Assembly: GCA_934149275.1 (NCBI GenBank)
Contig: CAKPEG010000014.1
Span: 1 to 44,212 of the forward strand
Direction: 5' to 3'
DNA from: an uncultured Clostridia bacterium
Lineage (GTDB): Bacteria > Bacillota > Clostridia > TANB77 > CAG-508
DNA length: 44,212 bases
Made by a program: the position numbers and the translations under genes
Part shown: positions 37,027-44,212 of the stretch, piece by piece
Position numbering within the stretch: position 1 is the first letter of the stretch
How the letters are laid out: the number at the start of each line of letters is the position of its first letter
The notes under the pieces: model-generated
Told to the model about the DNA's origin: nothing
The model's input: only the letters and a program-made list of their open reading frames with translations
Database searches by the model: none

Positions 37027-37786
37027 ATGCTTACAGATGAAGAAAAAATACAAAGAGCAAAAGAAATATATTATAGAAGAAACGGAATAAGTTACCGTGG
37101 GGAAGAAAAAAGAAAAAGAAACTCACCATTTAAAATGTTTCTAATAATAATTTTAATAGGGGCGTCAGTATATGCATACGAAAATAAAGAAAAGATTTTA
37201 ACACAAGAAACAAGCAAAGAAATAAAAGATTTTTTAAATACGAAAATAGATATTAATTCCATATTTAAAAAACAAGAAATGAAAGAAGAAAATAAAGCAG
37301 AAAACGAAACTATAGAAGAGCCAGCAGAAGAAAATAAGATAGAAGAAAGCCAACAGGCAGAATCACAGACAGAAGAACAGCAATCAGAAGCAACGCCAAA
37401 CTATTCTGTAATATGGCCAATTCATGGAACTATAACTTCAAATTTCGGAAAAAGAGAATCAGCAGATGAGCGAGTAGTTCCAAACCATACAGGAGTTGAT
37501 ATTGGCGGAAATGAGCGGTGATGCTATTGTGTCTGCAACAACAGGAACAGTAACACTGGTGTCAGATCAAGGCGATTTAGGGAATCACGTTAAAATTGTT
37601 AACGACGAATATGAAGCGGTATATGCACATTGCAGTCAGATACTCGTACAAGAGGGAAGTGAGGTTAATCAAGGCGACACCATAGCAACCGTAGGAAGTA
37701 CAGGAAATTCAACAGGAAACCATCTGCACTTTGAAATAATAAAACAAGGAGAATATATAGATCCTTTGACAGTAATAGAAAAGTAG
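37027..37786 (+). CDS. M23/LytM peptidase-domain membrane protein (SpoIVFA-like position), interrupted at a CGG codon
   Basis: Joined across the break it is 252 residues. A basic N-terminus is followed by a transmembrane helix (FKMFLIIILIGASVYAY), an acidic Glu/Gln-rich linker and a LytM domain with HTGVDIGG, YAHC and HLHFEI, so the zinc ligands look intact. Zero frame ends ...GGA AAT GAG CGG TGA at 37521. Skipping one base (C37516) continues as GGT GAT GCT, giving GGNEGDAIVSA. It lies directly before spoIVFB, where Bacillus has spoIVFA, which controls SpoIVFB; SpoIIQ-like function is the alternative. ATG 37027 is six bases after GAGGT; ATG 37021 abuts that site. Confidence 0.75.
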
Positions 37787-37795
37787 GTGAGAATA

Positions 37796-38401
37796 TTGAA
37801 AATAAAAGTAGATTTGAAAATCTTTTTAATAATAATTTTATACATATTAACCAAAAACATTGAAGTATTTGCAATGTCATTTATTTTTATTTTATTACAC
37901 GAATTAGGACATGCAATAACAGGAATAACATTAGGACTAAAAATAAAAAAGATAAATATAAATGTTTTTGGATTATCCATAGAGTTCGAAAACTATGGAA
38001 AAGAAAGAATAAATAACAAGATAATTATAGACACGGCAGGGCCAGCCATAAATATAATTTCATTTATAGTAGCGGTTATATTTAAAAATAAAGAGATAGC
38101 ATATATAAATATACTATTAGCAATTATAAATTTATTGCCGATTTATCCACTAGATGGTGGGCGAATAGTGAAAAACTTGTTATTAAAAAAGCATAATTAT
38201 AAACAAGTTGTTGGGTATACAGAAAAAATCTCAAAAAACACACTTATAATAATAACAGCTGTTTCAAGCCTTGTAATATTGTATATAAAAAATTTCGGAA
38301 TCTTTTTAGTCATAATATATTTATGGTCAATAGCCTTAAAAGAATGGAAGAAAAACCAAATAATAAAAAGAGCATTTCAAGCAATACAGAATAATACATA
38401 A
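37796..38401 (+). CDS. spoIVFB: SpoIVFB-like intramembrane site-2 metalloprotease
   Basis: About 201 residues, M50 family. Zinc motif HELGH (H35, E36, H39 from the chosen start) lies in a transmembrane helix, and NLLPIYPLDGGRI supplies the third ligand, Asp. About five to six hydrophobic segments are visible. In Bacillus this enzyme sits in the outer forespore membrane and removes the pro-sequence of pro-SigK. TTG 37796 follows AGGTGAG at normal spacing; an in-frame GTG at 37787 lies inside that site. It is nine bases after the M23 gene and certainly co-transcribed with it. The C-terminal CBS domain of some homologues is absent. Confidence 0.88.
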   Translation: MKIKVDLKIFLIIILYILTKNIEVFAMSFIFILLHELGHAITGITLGLKIKKININVFGLSIEFENYGKERINNKIIIDTAGPAINIISFIVAVIFKNKEIAYINILLAIINLLPIYPLDGGRIVKNLLLKKHNYKQVVGYTEKISKNTLIIITAVSSLVILYIKNFGIFLVIIYLWSIALKEWKKNQIIKRAFQAIQNNT

Positions 38402-38407
38402 TAAAAT

Positions 38408-38436
38408 TTGAAAAAAATTAAAAAAAGTGATATAAC
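38408..38436 (+). promoter_or_regulatory. Possible SigA promoter of dapL
   Basis: TTGAAA (38408-38413), 17-bp spacer, TATAAC (38431-38436). A plausible match in an AT-rich setting. Confidence 0.45.
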
Positions 38437-38507
38437 AAAAAGTACCTTATAATAATTGCGATAATAATTTATTGTAATCATAACATATAATCATTTAGGA
38501 GGCTACA

Positions 38508-39740
38508 ATGATTAAAATTAATGAAAATTTTTTAGAATTACAAGAGAGCTATTTATTTGCAACAATAGCACAAAAGGTAGCAAAATACTCAAAAGAAAAT
38601 CCAGACAAAAAAATAATTAAATTAGGAATAGGAGATGTTACAAGACCAATACCACAAGTTGTATTACAAGCAATTCACAAAGCAACAGATGAACAAGCAA
38701 GTTCAGAAACATTTAGAGGATATGGACCAGAACAAGGATATGAATTTTTAAGAGAGAAAATTAAAGAATACGACTATAAATCAAGAAATGTTGATATAGA
38801 TATTGATGAAATATTTGTATCTGACGGTGCAAAATGTGATTGCGGAAATATAGTAGACATTTTAGCACAAGATAATAAAGTCGCAATAACAGATCCAGTA
38901 TATCCAGTATATTTAGACACAAATGTAATGTCTGGAAGAAGCGGAAAATATGATAAAGAAACAGGAAAATATGAAAATATCGTATACATACCTGCAACAT
39001 CAAAGAACAATTTTGTTCCAGAACTTCCAAAGGAAAAAGTAGATATCATATATCTATGTTATCCAAACAATCCAACAGGAACAACTTTAACTAAAGAACA
39101 ATTAGCAACATGGGTTAAATATGCAAAGGAAAATAAAGCTTTAATATTATTTGACGCAGCATATGAAGCTTTTATAACAGATGAAAATGTACCACATTCT
39201 ATATATGAGATAGATGGAGCAAAAGAAGTTGCAATAGAATTTAGAAGCTATTCTAAAACAGCAGGCTTCACAGGAATGAGATGTGCATTCATAGTTGTAC
39301 CAAAAGAGTTGAAAGGATATACTAAATCAGGAGAAGAAGTATCAATAAATAAATTATGGAACAGAAGACATTGTACAAAGTTTAATGGCGTTTCTTATAT
39401 AGTACAAAGAGCGGCAGAAGCGGTATACACAGAAGAAGGAAGAAAACAAATAAAAGAAAATATAGATTATTATAAAGAAAATGCTAAAATAATTAAGCAA
39501 GGACTAGAAGAAGTTGGATACACAGTATATGGCGGAGTTAACTCACCATATGTGTGGCTAAAACTACCAGATGGAATGAAATCTTGGGATTTCTTCGACA
39601 AATTATTAACAGAGGCAAATGTTGTTGGAACACCTGGAGTTGGCTTCGGACCAAGTGGAGAAGGATATTTTAGATTAACAGGATTTGGAACAAAAGAAAA
39701 TACACAAGAAGCAATTAGAAGAATAAAAGAAATGAAATAA
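38508..39740 (+). CDS. dapL: LL-diaminopimelate aminotransferase
   Basis: 410 residues, the normal length. The N-terminus (INENFLELQESYLFATIAQKV) and KLGIGDVTRPIP are characteristic of DapL. YLCYPNNPTGT and LFDAAYEAFI are typical fold-type I aminotransferase segments. The PLP lysine is K250 in SYSKTAGFTGMRCAF. It converts tetrahydrodipicolinate directly to LL-DAP, bypassing acylated intermediates, and its product feeds DapF (31884). AGGAGG precedes the ATG, and it has its own terminator. Confidence 0.96.
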   Translation: MIKINENFLELQESYLFATIAQKVAKYSKENPDKKIIKLGIGDVTRPIPQVVLQAIHKATDEQASSETFRGYGPEQGYEFLREKIKEYDYKSRNVDIDIDEIFVSDGAKCDCGNIVDILAQDNKVAITDPVYPVYLDTNVMSGRSGKYDKETGKYENIVYIPATSKNNFVPELPKEKVDIIYLCYPNNPTGTTLTKEQLATWVKYAKENKALILFDAAYEAFITDENVPHSIYEIDGAKEVAIEFRSYSKTAGFTGMRCAFIVVPKELKGYTKSGEEVSINKLWNRRHCTKFNGVSYIVQRAAEAVYTEEGRKQIKENIDYYKENAKIIKQGLEEVGYTVYGGVNSPYVWLKLPDGMKSWDFFDKLLTEANVVGTPGVGFGPSGEGYFRLTGFGTKENTQEAIRRIKEMK

Positions 39741-39749
39741 TTAATTTTT

Positions 39750-39786
39750 AAGGTCTAAAATTAAAATGATTTTAGGCCTTATTCTT
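39750..39786 (+). terminator. dapL terminator
   Basis: AAGGTCTAAAAT / ATTTTAGGCCTT stem (one G-T wobble), followed by ATTCTT. Confidence 0.8.
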
Positions 39787-39930
39787 ATATAACAGGAAAG
39801 TTCTTCGAACTTCCTATTATATAAAATAACAATGCACAGAAATTTGCTCTGCAAATTTCGCGCACGAACAAAGACGCGGACTTAAAAATGTTATAATTGG
39901 TGCAAATGTTATTAATGTCCGCTTTTGTTC
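39786..39930. other. Cluster of three hairpins in the dapL-gdpP intergenic region
   Basis: Three consecutive inverted repeats. (1) 39786-39823: TATATAA, AGGAA and GTTC pairing around TTC with one mismatch and one bulge. (2) 39839-39859: GAAATTTGC-TCT-GCAAATTTC, perfect. (3) 39866-39930: GAACAAA...GCGGAC with GTCCGC...TTTTGTTC around a 35-nt AT-rich loop. Base composition here is richer in G+C than the surroundings. It could be a structured RNA or the footprint of small palindromic elements; no family is recognised. Confidence 0.6.
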
Positions 39931-40032
39931 TTATAAGAAAAAATAGCAAATGCAATATAAATTTTTCAGAAAATCCTACAATATAAACATATCACGCATA
40001 GAAACTAAAAAAAGCCTTATCCCTTGAAATAT

Positions 40033-40061
40033 TTGACTTTTACAGCAAAATGAGGTAAAAT
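40033..40061 (+). promoter_or_regulatory. SigA promoter of gdpP-rplI-dnaB
   Basis: TTGACT (40033-40038), 17-bp spacer, TAAAAT (40056-40061), 28 bp before the start codon. Confidence 0.75.
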
Positions 40062-40088
40062 ATTAAAGTATTGAGGGGATTAAAATTT

Positions 40089-42089
40089 ATGAGTAATGAA
40101 AAGAAAACAATTGAAAAATTAACATCGAGGGTAAAGATATATTTAGTTATAATAGCTTTACTCTTTATTTTGATATGCACATATGATATAAAATGGATTA
40201 TTCCATCTGTAGTTCTTTATATATTAATAATAATATATACGATATGGTCAAACACCAAAAAGAAAACAGAGATTGAATCTCATATTGAAGAAGTGGCATG
40301 GGGAATGAATTCAACAGTAAGAAATACACTTAACAAGTCATCAATACCATTACTTGTTGTTGAAACAGATGGTAATGTTATATTTAGAAATCCAAAGTTT
40401 AACAAGGAATTTAAAGATATTGATGTAATAACATATGTTGATAGTATAATTAAAGAGATAAAACTAGAAATTGAAAATAATAAAGATAAAAAAGAATTAA
40501 CAAAACAGCTAACAATTGGTAACAAAGTTTATAAAGTTTTATGCGAATATACAGTAAGCAAAAAAAGAGATAAAAGGAAACAAAGAGAATATATGTTAAC
40601 ACTTAACTTTATAAATCAAACAAAATATAATGATCTTTTTGATAAATATATAAATGAAAAGTTATGTATTGGAATTGCTGTTATAGATAACTATGAAGAA
40701 TTAATTCAAAAATTATCACCTGAAGAAAAACCAGGAGTTTTAGCAAAAATTGATAAAACAATATTTGACTGGGCTTCTTCAACAGGTGGACTAATTATAA
40801 AAAATGAAAGAGATACATATGTATATGTATTTGAACAAAGATATTTAGCAGAAATTGAAAAAAACAAAATTAATATATTAGACCTAGTAAAAGAAATAGA
40901 CGCCAAAGTTCCAATAACATTAAGTATATCTATTTCAAATGAAGAAAATACTTATTATGATAGATACAAATCTGCGCTAGACGGATTAGAACTTGTTCTT
41001 GGAAGAGGTGGAGATCAATGTATTGTTAGAAAAGAAGGAAAATACAAATTCTATGGTGGTAAATCATTAGAAGTTGAAAAACGTACAAGAGTTAAAGCAA
41101 GAATTGTAGCTCATACAGTTGAAAGCATGATTGACGAAGCAAAAAATGTAATTATTATGGGACACCAAAATGCTGATATAGACTCATTAGGTTCATCTAT
41201 GGGAATGTATAGATTAGCAGTTACAATGGGAAAACCTGCTTATATTGTAGCAACAGATTTAGGTATGAATTTAGGAAAATTTGTTGACACATTAAAAGAA
41301 ACAGAATATGAAAAAATAATAATAGATAAAAAAGAAGCTTTAAGCTTAATTGATAAAGACACATTATTAATAGTAGTAGATACACACAAAAAATCATTTG
41401 TACAAGTACCAGAATTATTAGAAAAAACAGATAAAATAGTAGTAATAGATCATCATAGAAAAGGCCCAGACTTTATTGAAAATGCAAGTTTAACGTTCCA
41501 AGAAGTATATGCTTCATCAGCTGCAGAGTTAGTCACAGAAATTTTACAATATGTTGAAAGAAAAGTTGAATTAACACAAATTGAAATAGAAAGTTTATAT
41601 GGAGGAATAATGGTTGACACTAAAAACTTCACATTTAAAACTGGAGTTAGAACTTTTGAAGCAGCTGCATATTTAAGAAGATTTGGTGTAGACATAATTA
41701 AAGTTAAAAAATGGTTCCAAGCAGATTTGGAAAGCTATAATGTAATAGCTGACATAGTAAAAAAGGCAGATATGGTTTCAGATACAATTGCAATATCAAC
41801 ATATGATGAAGTTAGTAAAGATGCTAACACAATCTGTGCAAAAGCTGCGGATGAATTACTTACAATTAGCGATATAACTGCATCATTTGTAATTGGAAAT
41901 AATGGAGAAAATATTTGCATAAGCGGTAGGTCAATAGGAGACATAAATGTTCAAATAATATTAGAAAAAATGGGCGGTGGCGGACACATAACATTAGCAG
42001 GAGCCCAATTAACAGGAGTAACTATTGATGAAGCTAAAACAGAATTAATGAACAGAATCAATGAATATTTTTCTGAAATAAGTGAATAG
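40089..42089 (+). CDS. gdpP: Cyclic-di-AMP phosphodiesterase GdpP (DHH family)
   Basis: 666 residues. Two N-terminal transmembrane helices are followed by a PAS-like region, a degenerate GGDEF domain and a DHH-DHHA1 module. The first DHH motif is GHQNADIDSLGSS (H359, D363, D365); the DHH triad is D454-H455-H456; the DHHA1 GGGGH lies near the end. It degrades c-di-AMP to pApA and so controls potassium and wall homeostasis. ATG 40089 follows GAGGGG; a TTG at 40071 overlaps that site. It begins the conserved order gdpP-rplI-dnaB. Confidence 0.94.
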   Translation: MSNEKKTIEKLTSRVKIYLVIIALLFILICTYDIKWIIPSVVLYILIIIYTIWSNTKKKTEIESHIEEVAWGMNSTVRNTLNKSSIPLLVVETDGNVIFRNPKFNKEFKDIDVITYVDSIIKEIKLEIENNKDKKELTKQLTIGNKVYKVLCEYTVSKKRDKRKQREYMLTLNFINQTKYNDLFDKYINEKLCIGIAVIDNYEELIQKLSPEEKPGVLAKIDKTIFDWASSTGGLIIKNERDTYVYVFEQRYLAEIEKNKINILDLVKEIDAKVPITLSISISNEENTYYDRYKSALDGLELVLGRGGDQCIVRKEGKYKFYGGKSLEVEKRTRVKARIVAHTVESMIDEAKNVIIMGHQNADIDSLGSSMGMYRLAVTMGKPAYIVATDLGMNLGKFVDTLKETEYEKIIIDKKEALSLIDKDTLLIVVDTHKKSFVQVPELLEKTDKIVVIDHHRKGPDFIENASLTFQEVYASSAAELVTEILQYVERKVELTQIEIESLYGGIMVDTKNFTFKTGVRTFEAAAYLRRFGVDIIKVKKWFQADLESYNVIADIVKKADMVSDTIAISTYDEVSKDANTICAKAADELLTISDITASFVIGNNGENICISGRSIGDINVQIILEKMGGGGHITLAGAQLTGVTIDEAKTELMNRINEYFSEISE

Positions 42090-42103
42090 AAGGGAGAATT
42101 GAT

Positions 42104-42547
42104 ATGAAAGTAATACTTTTAGCAGACATTAAAGGAGTAGGAAAAAAAGATCAAGTAATAAATGCAAGCGATGGATATGCAAGAAATTTTTTATTTCCTA
42201 AGAAATTAGCTGTAGAAGCTAACAACGAAAATATGGCAAAATTAAAAGCAAAAAATGAATCAAAAGCATATAAAAAAGAAATGGATATAAAAGAAGCAAA
42301 AGCTGTAAAAGAAAAAATAGAAAAAATAACAATGAAGATGGTTGTTAAAGCAGGAGAAAATGGAAAAATCTTTGGAGGAGTTACTTCAAAAGAAATAGCT
42401 GAAAACTTGAAAAAAGAGTATTCAATTGAAATAGATAAGAAAAAAGTTTTATTACCAGAAACAATAAAAAACATAGGTACATTTACAGTTGATATTAAAT
42501 TATATGAAGGAATAATCGCTCAATTAAAATTAAACGTAGTAGCATAA
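42104..42547 (+). CDS. rplI: 50S ribosomal protein L9
   Basis: 147 residues with the N-terminal MKVILLADIKGVGKKDQV and the YARNFLFPKKLA motif of L9, a long basic connecting helix and a C-terminal domain with GKIFGGVTSKEIA. It binds 23S rRNA domain V. AAGGGAG precedes the ATG. It is 14 bp after gdpP and 24 bp before dnaB, a conserved Firmicutes arrangement. Confidence 0.96.
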   Translation: MKVILLADIKGVGKKDQVINASDGYARNFLFPKKLAVEANNENMAKLKAKNESKAYKKEMDIKEAKAVKEKIEKITMKMVVKAGENGKIFGGVTSKEIAENLKKEYSIEIDKKKVLLPETIKNIGTFTVDIKLYEGIIAQLKLNVVA

Positions 42548-42571
42548 AACAATTGAAAGGAAGCTAAAAAA

Positions 42572-43912
42572 ATGGAATTAGGACGTATACCACCAAATGA
42601 TGTAGAAGCTGAACAAGCGATTTTAGGATGCATGCTAACAGATAAAGATTCTGTAATTGCAGCAATGGAAAAATTAAAAGAAGAAGATTTTTACAGAGAA
42701 GATAATAAAGCTATATATTCTGCAATGCTTTCATTATATGGAAGAGCAGAGCCAATAGATATAATCACAGTAAAAGCTGAATTAGTTGAAAACGGAAAGT
42801 TTGACCAAGTTGGTGGATTAGAATATTTAGCTGTATTACCTGAAAAAGTTCCAACAACAACAAACGTAGATAAATACATAAAAATAGTAGAAGAAAAAGC
42901 ATTATTAAGAAACTTAATAAAAACAGCAAATGATATGATAGCAGCAGGATATGACCAAACAGAAGATGTAGAAGATATCATGAATATTGCAGAAAAAAAG
43001 ATTTTTGATATAATGCAAAATAAAAGTGCAAAAGGGTATACTCCAATAAAAGACGTATTAATAGGAACATTTGCAGAACTTGAAAGATTATATAATCAAA
43101 AAGGATATATCACTGGTGTTGAAACGGGATTTAATGATTTGGATTTTAAAACATCAGGATTTCATAAATCAGATTTGATTATTATAGCAGCAAGACCTGC
43201 TATGGGAAAATCAGCATTCGCAATAAACATAGCAACACATGCTGCTGTAAATAATAACGTGCCAGTAGTAATATTCAACCTTGAAATGTCAAAAGAACAG
43301 GTTGCAAACAGAATTTTATGTAGTGAAGCAATGGTTGATAGCAATAAGATTAGAACTGGAAAAATAGATGATAATGAATGGATAAAACTTGCAAACGCAT
43401 CAGGAAGACTAGCAGAAGCACCAATTTATATAGATGACACACCAGGTATTTCAATTATGGAAATCAGAGCAAGATGTAGAAAACTAAAATTAGAAAAAGA
43501 CATTGGCTTAGTTGTAATTGACTATTTGCAGTTGGTACAAGGTAGCGGTAAAAAGAATAGTAGCCGTGAGCAAGAAATATCAGAAATTAGCCGTTCTTTA
43601 AAAATATTAGCAAAAGAACTAGACATACCAGTAATCGCACTATCACAGCTATCCCGTGGGGCAGAAAAAAGAGATGATAAAAGACCTATGCTTTCAGACT
43701 TGAGAGAATCTGGAGCGATAGAGCAGGATGCCGATATAGTAATGTTTTTATATAGAGATGATTATTATAATGATGATAGCGAAAAGAAAAATATTGCAGA
43801 AGTAATTTTGGCAAAACACAGAGGTGGTTCAACAGGTACAGTTGAATTATTATGGCTTGGAAATTACACAAAATTTGCAAACCTTGAAAAACATAGAGAA
43901 GAAGGTTTTTAA
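42572..43912 (+). CDS. dnaB: Replicative DNA helicase
   Basis: 446 residues, hexameric DnaB type (DnaC in Bacillus naming). The N-terminal domain begins with PPNDVEAEQAILGCML. The RecA-like C-terminal domain has Walker A ARPAMGKS at about 207-214, Walker B VVIDYLQLV and the LSQLSRGAEKRDDKRP and LRESGAIEQDAD motifs. It unwinds DNA at the replication fork. No intein is present. AAAGGAAG precedes the ATG, and it is last of the gdpP-rplI-dnaB unit. Confidence 0.97.
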   Translation: MELGRIPPNDVEAEQAILGCMLTDKDSVIAAMEKLKEEDFYREDNKAIYSAMLSLYGRAEPIDIITVKAELVENGKFDQVGGLEYLAVLPEKVPTTTNVDKYIKIVEEKALLRNLIKTANDMIAAGYDQTEDVEDIMNIAEKKIFDIMQNKSAKGYTPIKDVLIGTFAELERLYNQKGYITGVETGFNDLDFKTSGFHKSDLIIIAARPAMGKSAFAINIATHAAVNNNVPVVIFNLEMSKEQVANRILCSEAMVDSNKIRTGKIDDNEWIKLANASGRLAEAPIYIDDTPGISIMEIRARCRKLKLEKDIGLVVIDYLQLVQGSGKKNSSREQEISEISRSLKILAKELDIPVIALSQLSRGAEKRDDKRPMLSDLRESGAIEQDADIVMFLYRDDYYNDDSEKKNIAEVILAKHRGGSTGTVELLWLGNYTKFANLEKHREEGF

Positions 43913-43928
43913 AAAATAAACATTGTAA

Positions 43929-43962
43929 AAATGGGCGCTAATCATAGCGTCCACTTTTACAT
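43929..43962 (+). terminator. Weak terminator-like hairpin after dnaB
   Basis: TGGGCGCTA-ATCA-TAGCGTCCA pairs with one mismatch, followed by CTTTTAC. It may only partly stop transcription into tilS. Confidence 0.55.
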
Positions 43963-43980
43963 ATTAAAAGGAGCAATAAG

Positions 43981-44212
43981 ATGTTAGAAGAAAAAGTTAG
44001 AAAAACGATTCGAGAATATAATTTAATAGAAAAAAACGATTCAATTGTTGTAGGAGTGTCAGGCGGACCTGATTCTATGACTTTATTATCAATACTATTA
44101 AAATTAAAAGAAGAATTTAATTTGAAAATTTATGTAGCACATGTGAATCATATGTTGAGAGAAAATGCAATTAAAGATGAAGAATATGTAAAAGAATTTT
44201 GCGAAAAAAATA
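43981..44212 (+). CDS. tilS: tRNA(Ile)-lysidine synthase, 3'-truncated by window end
   Basis: 77 residues are visible. The PP-loop motif VVGVSGGPDSMTLL (SGGxDS) and the following YVAHVNHMLRENA are typical of TilS, which modifies C34 of tRNA(Ile2) to lysidine so that it reads AUA. AUA is a very common Ile codon in these genes, so the enzyme must be essential here. AAAAGGAG precedes the ATG. The gene continues beyond the window. Confidence 0.9.
   Translation, partial: MLEEKVRKTIREYNLIEKNDSIVVGVSGGPDSMTLLSILLKLKEEFNLKIYVAHVNHMLRENAIKDEEYVKEFCEKN

Overview
The window reads as a chromosomal segment of a very AT-rich, Gram-positive, spore-forming Clostridia-type bacterium, probably an uncultured gut lineage (inference). 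The grounds are AGA-dominated arginine codons, strong AGGAGG-type ribosome binding sites, SigA promoters of the TTGACA-N17-TATAAT type, sporulation genes (sigG, a ylmC/ymxH-like gene, an M23 gene followed by spoIVFB), the diaminopimelate genes dapL and dapF, the GatCAB amidotransferase, and a sortase with a giant Gram-positive surface protein. No rRNA, tRNA, CRISPR array or transposase gene was seen.

Layout. 1-7713 is the 3' part of a giant surface protein: SpaA-like domains, 14 propeller blades arranged as 7+7, ten MucBP-like repeats, and a C-terminal membrane anchor. It is followed by a 110-bp duplicated hairpin element (7706-8003). 8026-9096 (minus) holds a small-multidrug-export-family membrane protein and a membrane-anchored protein. 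9257-9952 has a small membrane protein and rpsT. 10357-17869 is rpoB-rpoC. 18010-20553 has an anchored coiled-coil protein, hslO (Hsp33) and an unknown protein. 20689-23952 is gatC-gatA-gatB. 24157-29956 has lemA, a YabE-like G5/lysozyme-fold protein, a pilin-like protein, dut, a CarD-family regulator, a sortase and an MscS channel. 30341-32735 has an SDR oxidoreductase, a metallo-beta-lactamase-fold hydrolase and dapF. 32795-35193 (minus) has a foreign-looking small membrane protein and a two-gene lipid-linked glycosyltransferase pair. 35370-38401 is the sporulation cluster. 38508-39740 is dapL. 40089-44212 is gdpP-rplI-dnaB-tilS, with tilS cut by the window end.

Four points stand out. (1) sigG and the M23 gene upstream of spoIVFB are each split by one extra base, and in both the interrupted frame runs into a CGG codon exactly at the shift. 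By my scan, CGG is otherwise absent in frame from all genes here except one with foreign codon usage. This suggests either programmed +1 frameshifting at CGG or inactivation of sporulation. (2) Three intergenic copies of a ~80-bp structured element (9529-9647, 24014-24137, 28686-28801) share a core with covarying stems. Each copy is enclosed by inverted arms that are unique to it yet self-complementary. (3) The 110-bp tandem element after the giant gene has a hairpin with a compensatory base-pair change and a conserved loop. (4) The giant adhesin ends in a non-canonical sorting-like signal.

The core genes cover transcription, translation, replication and c-di-AMP turnover. The accessory layer is cell surface (adhesin, sortase, glycosyltransferases, wall-associated enzyme) and sporulation.
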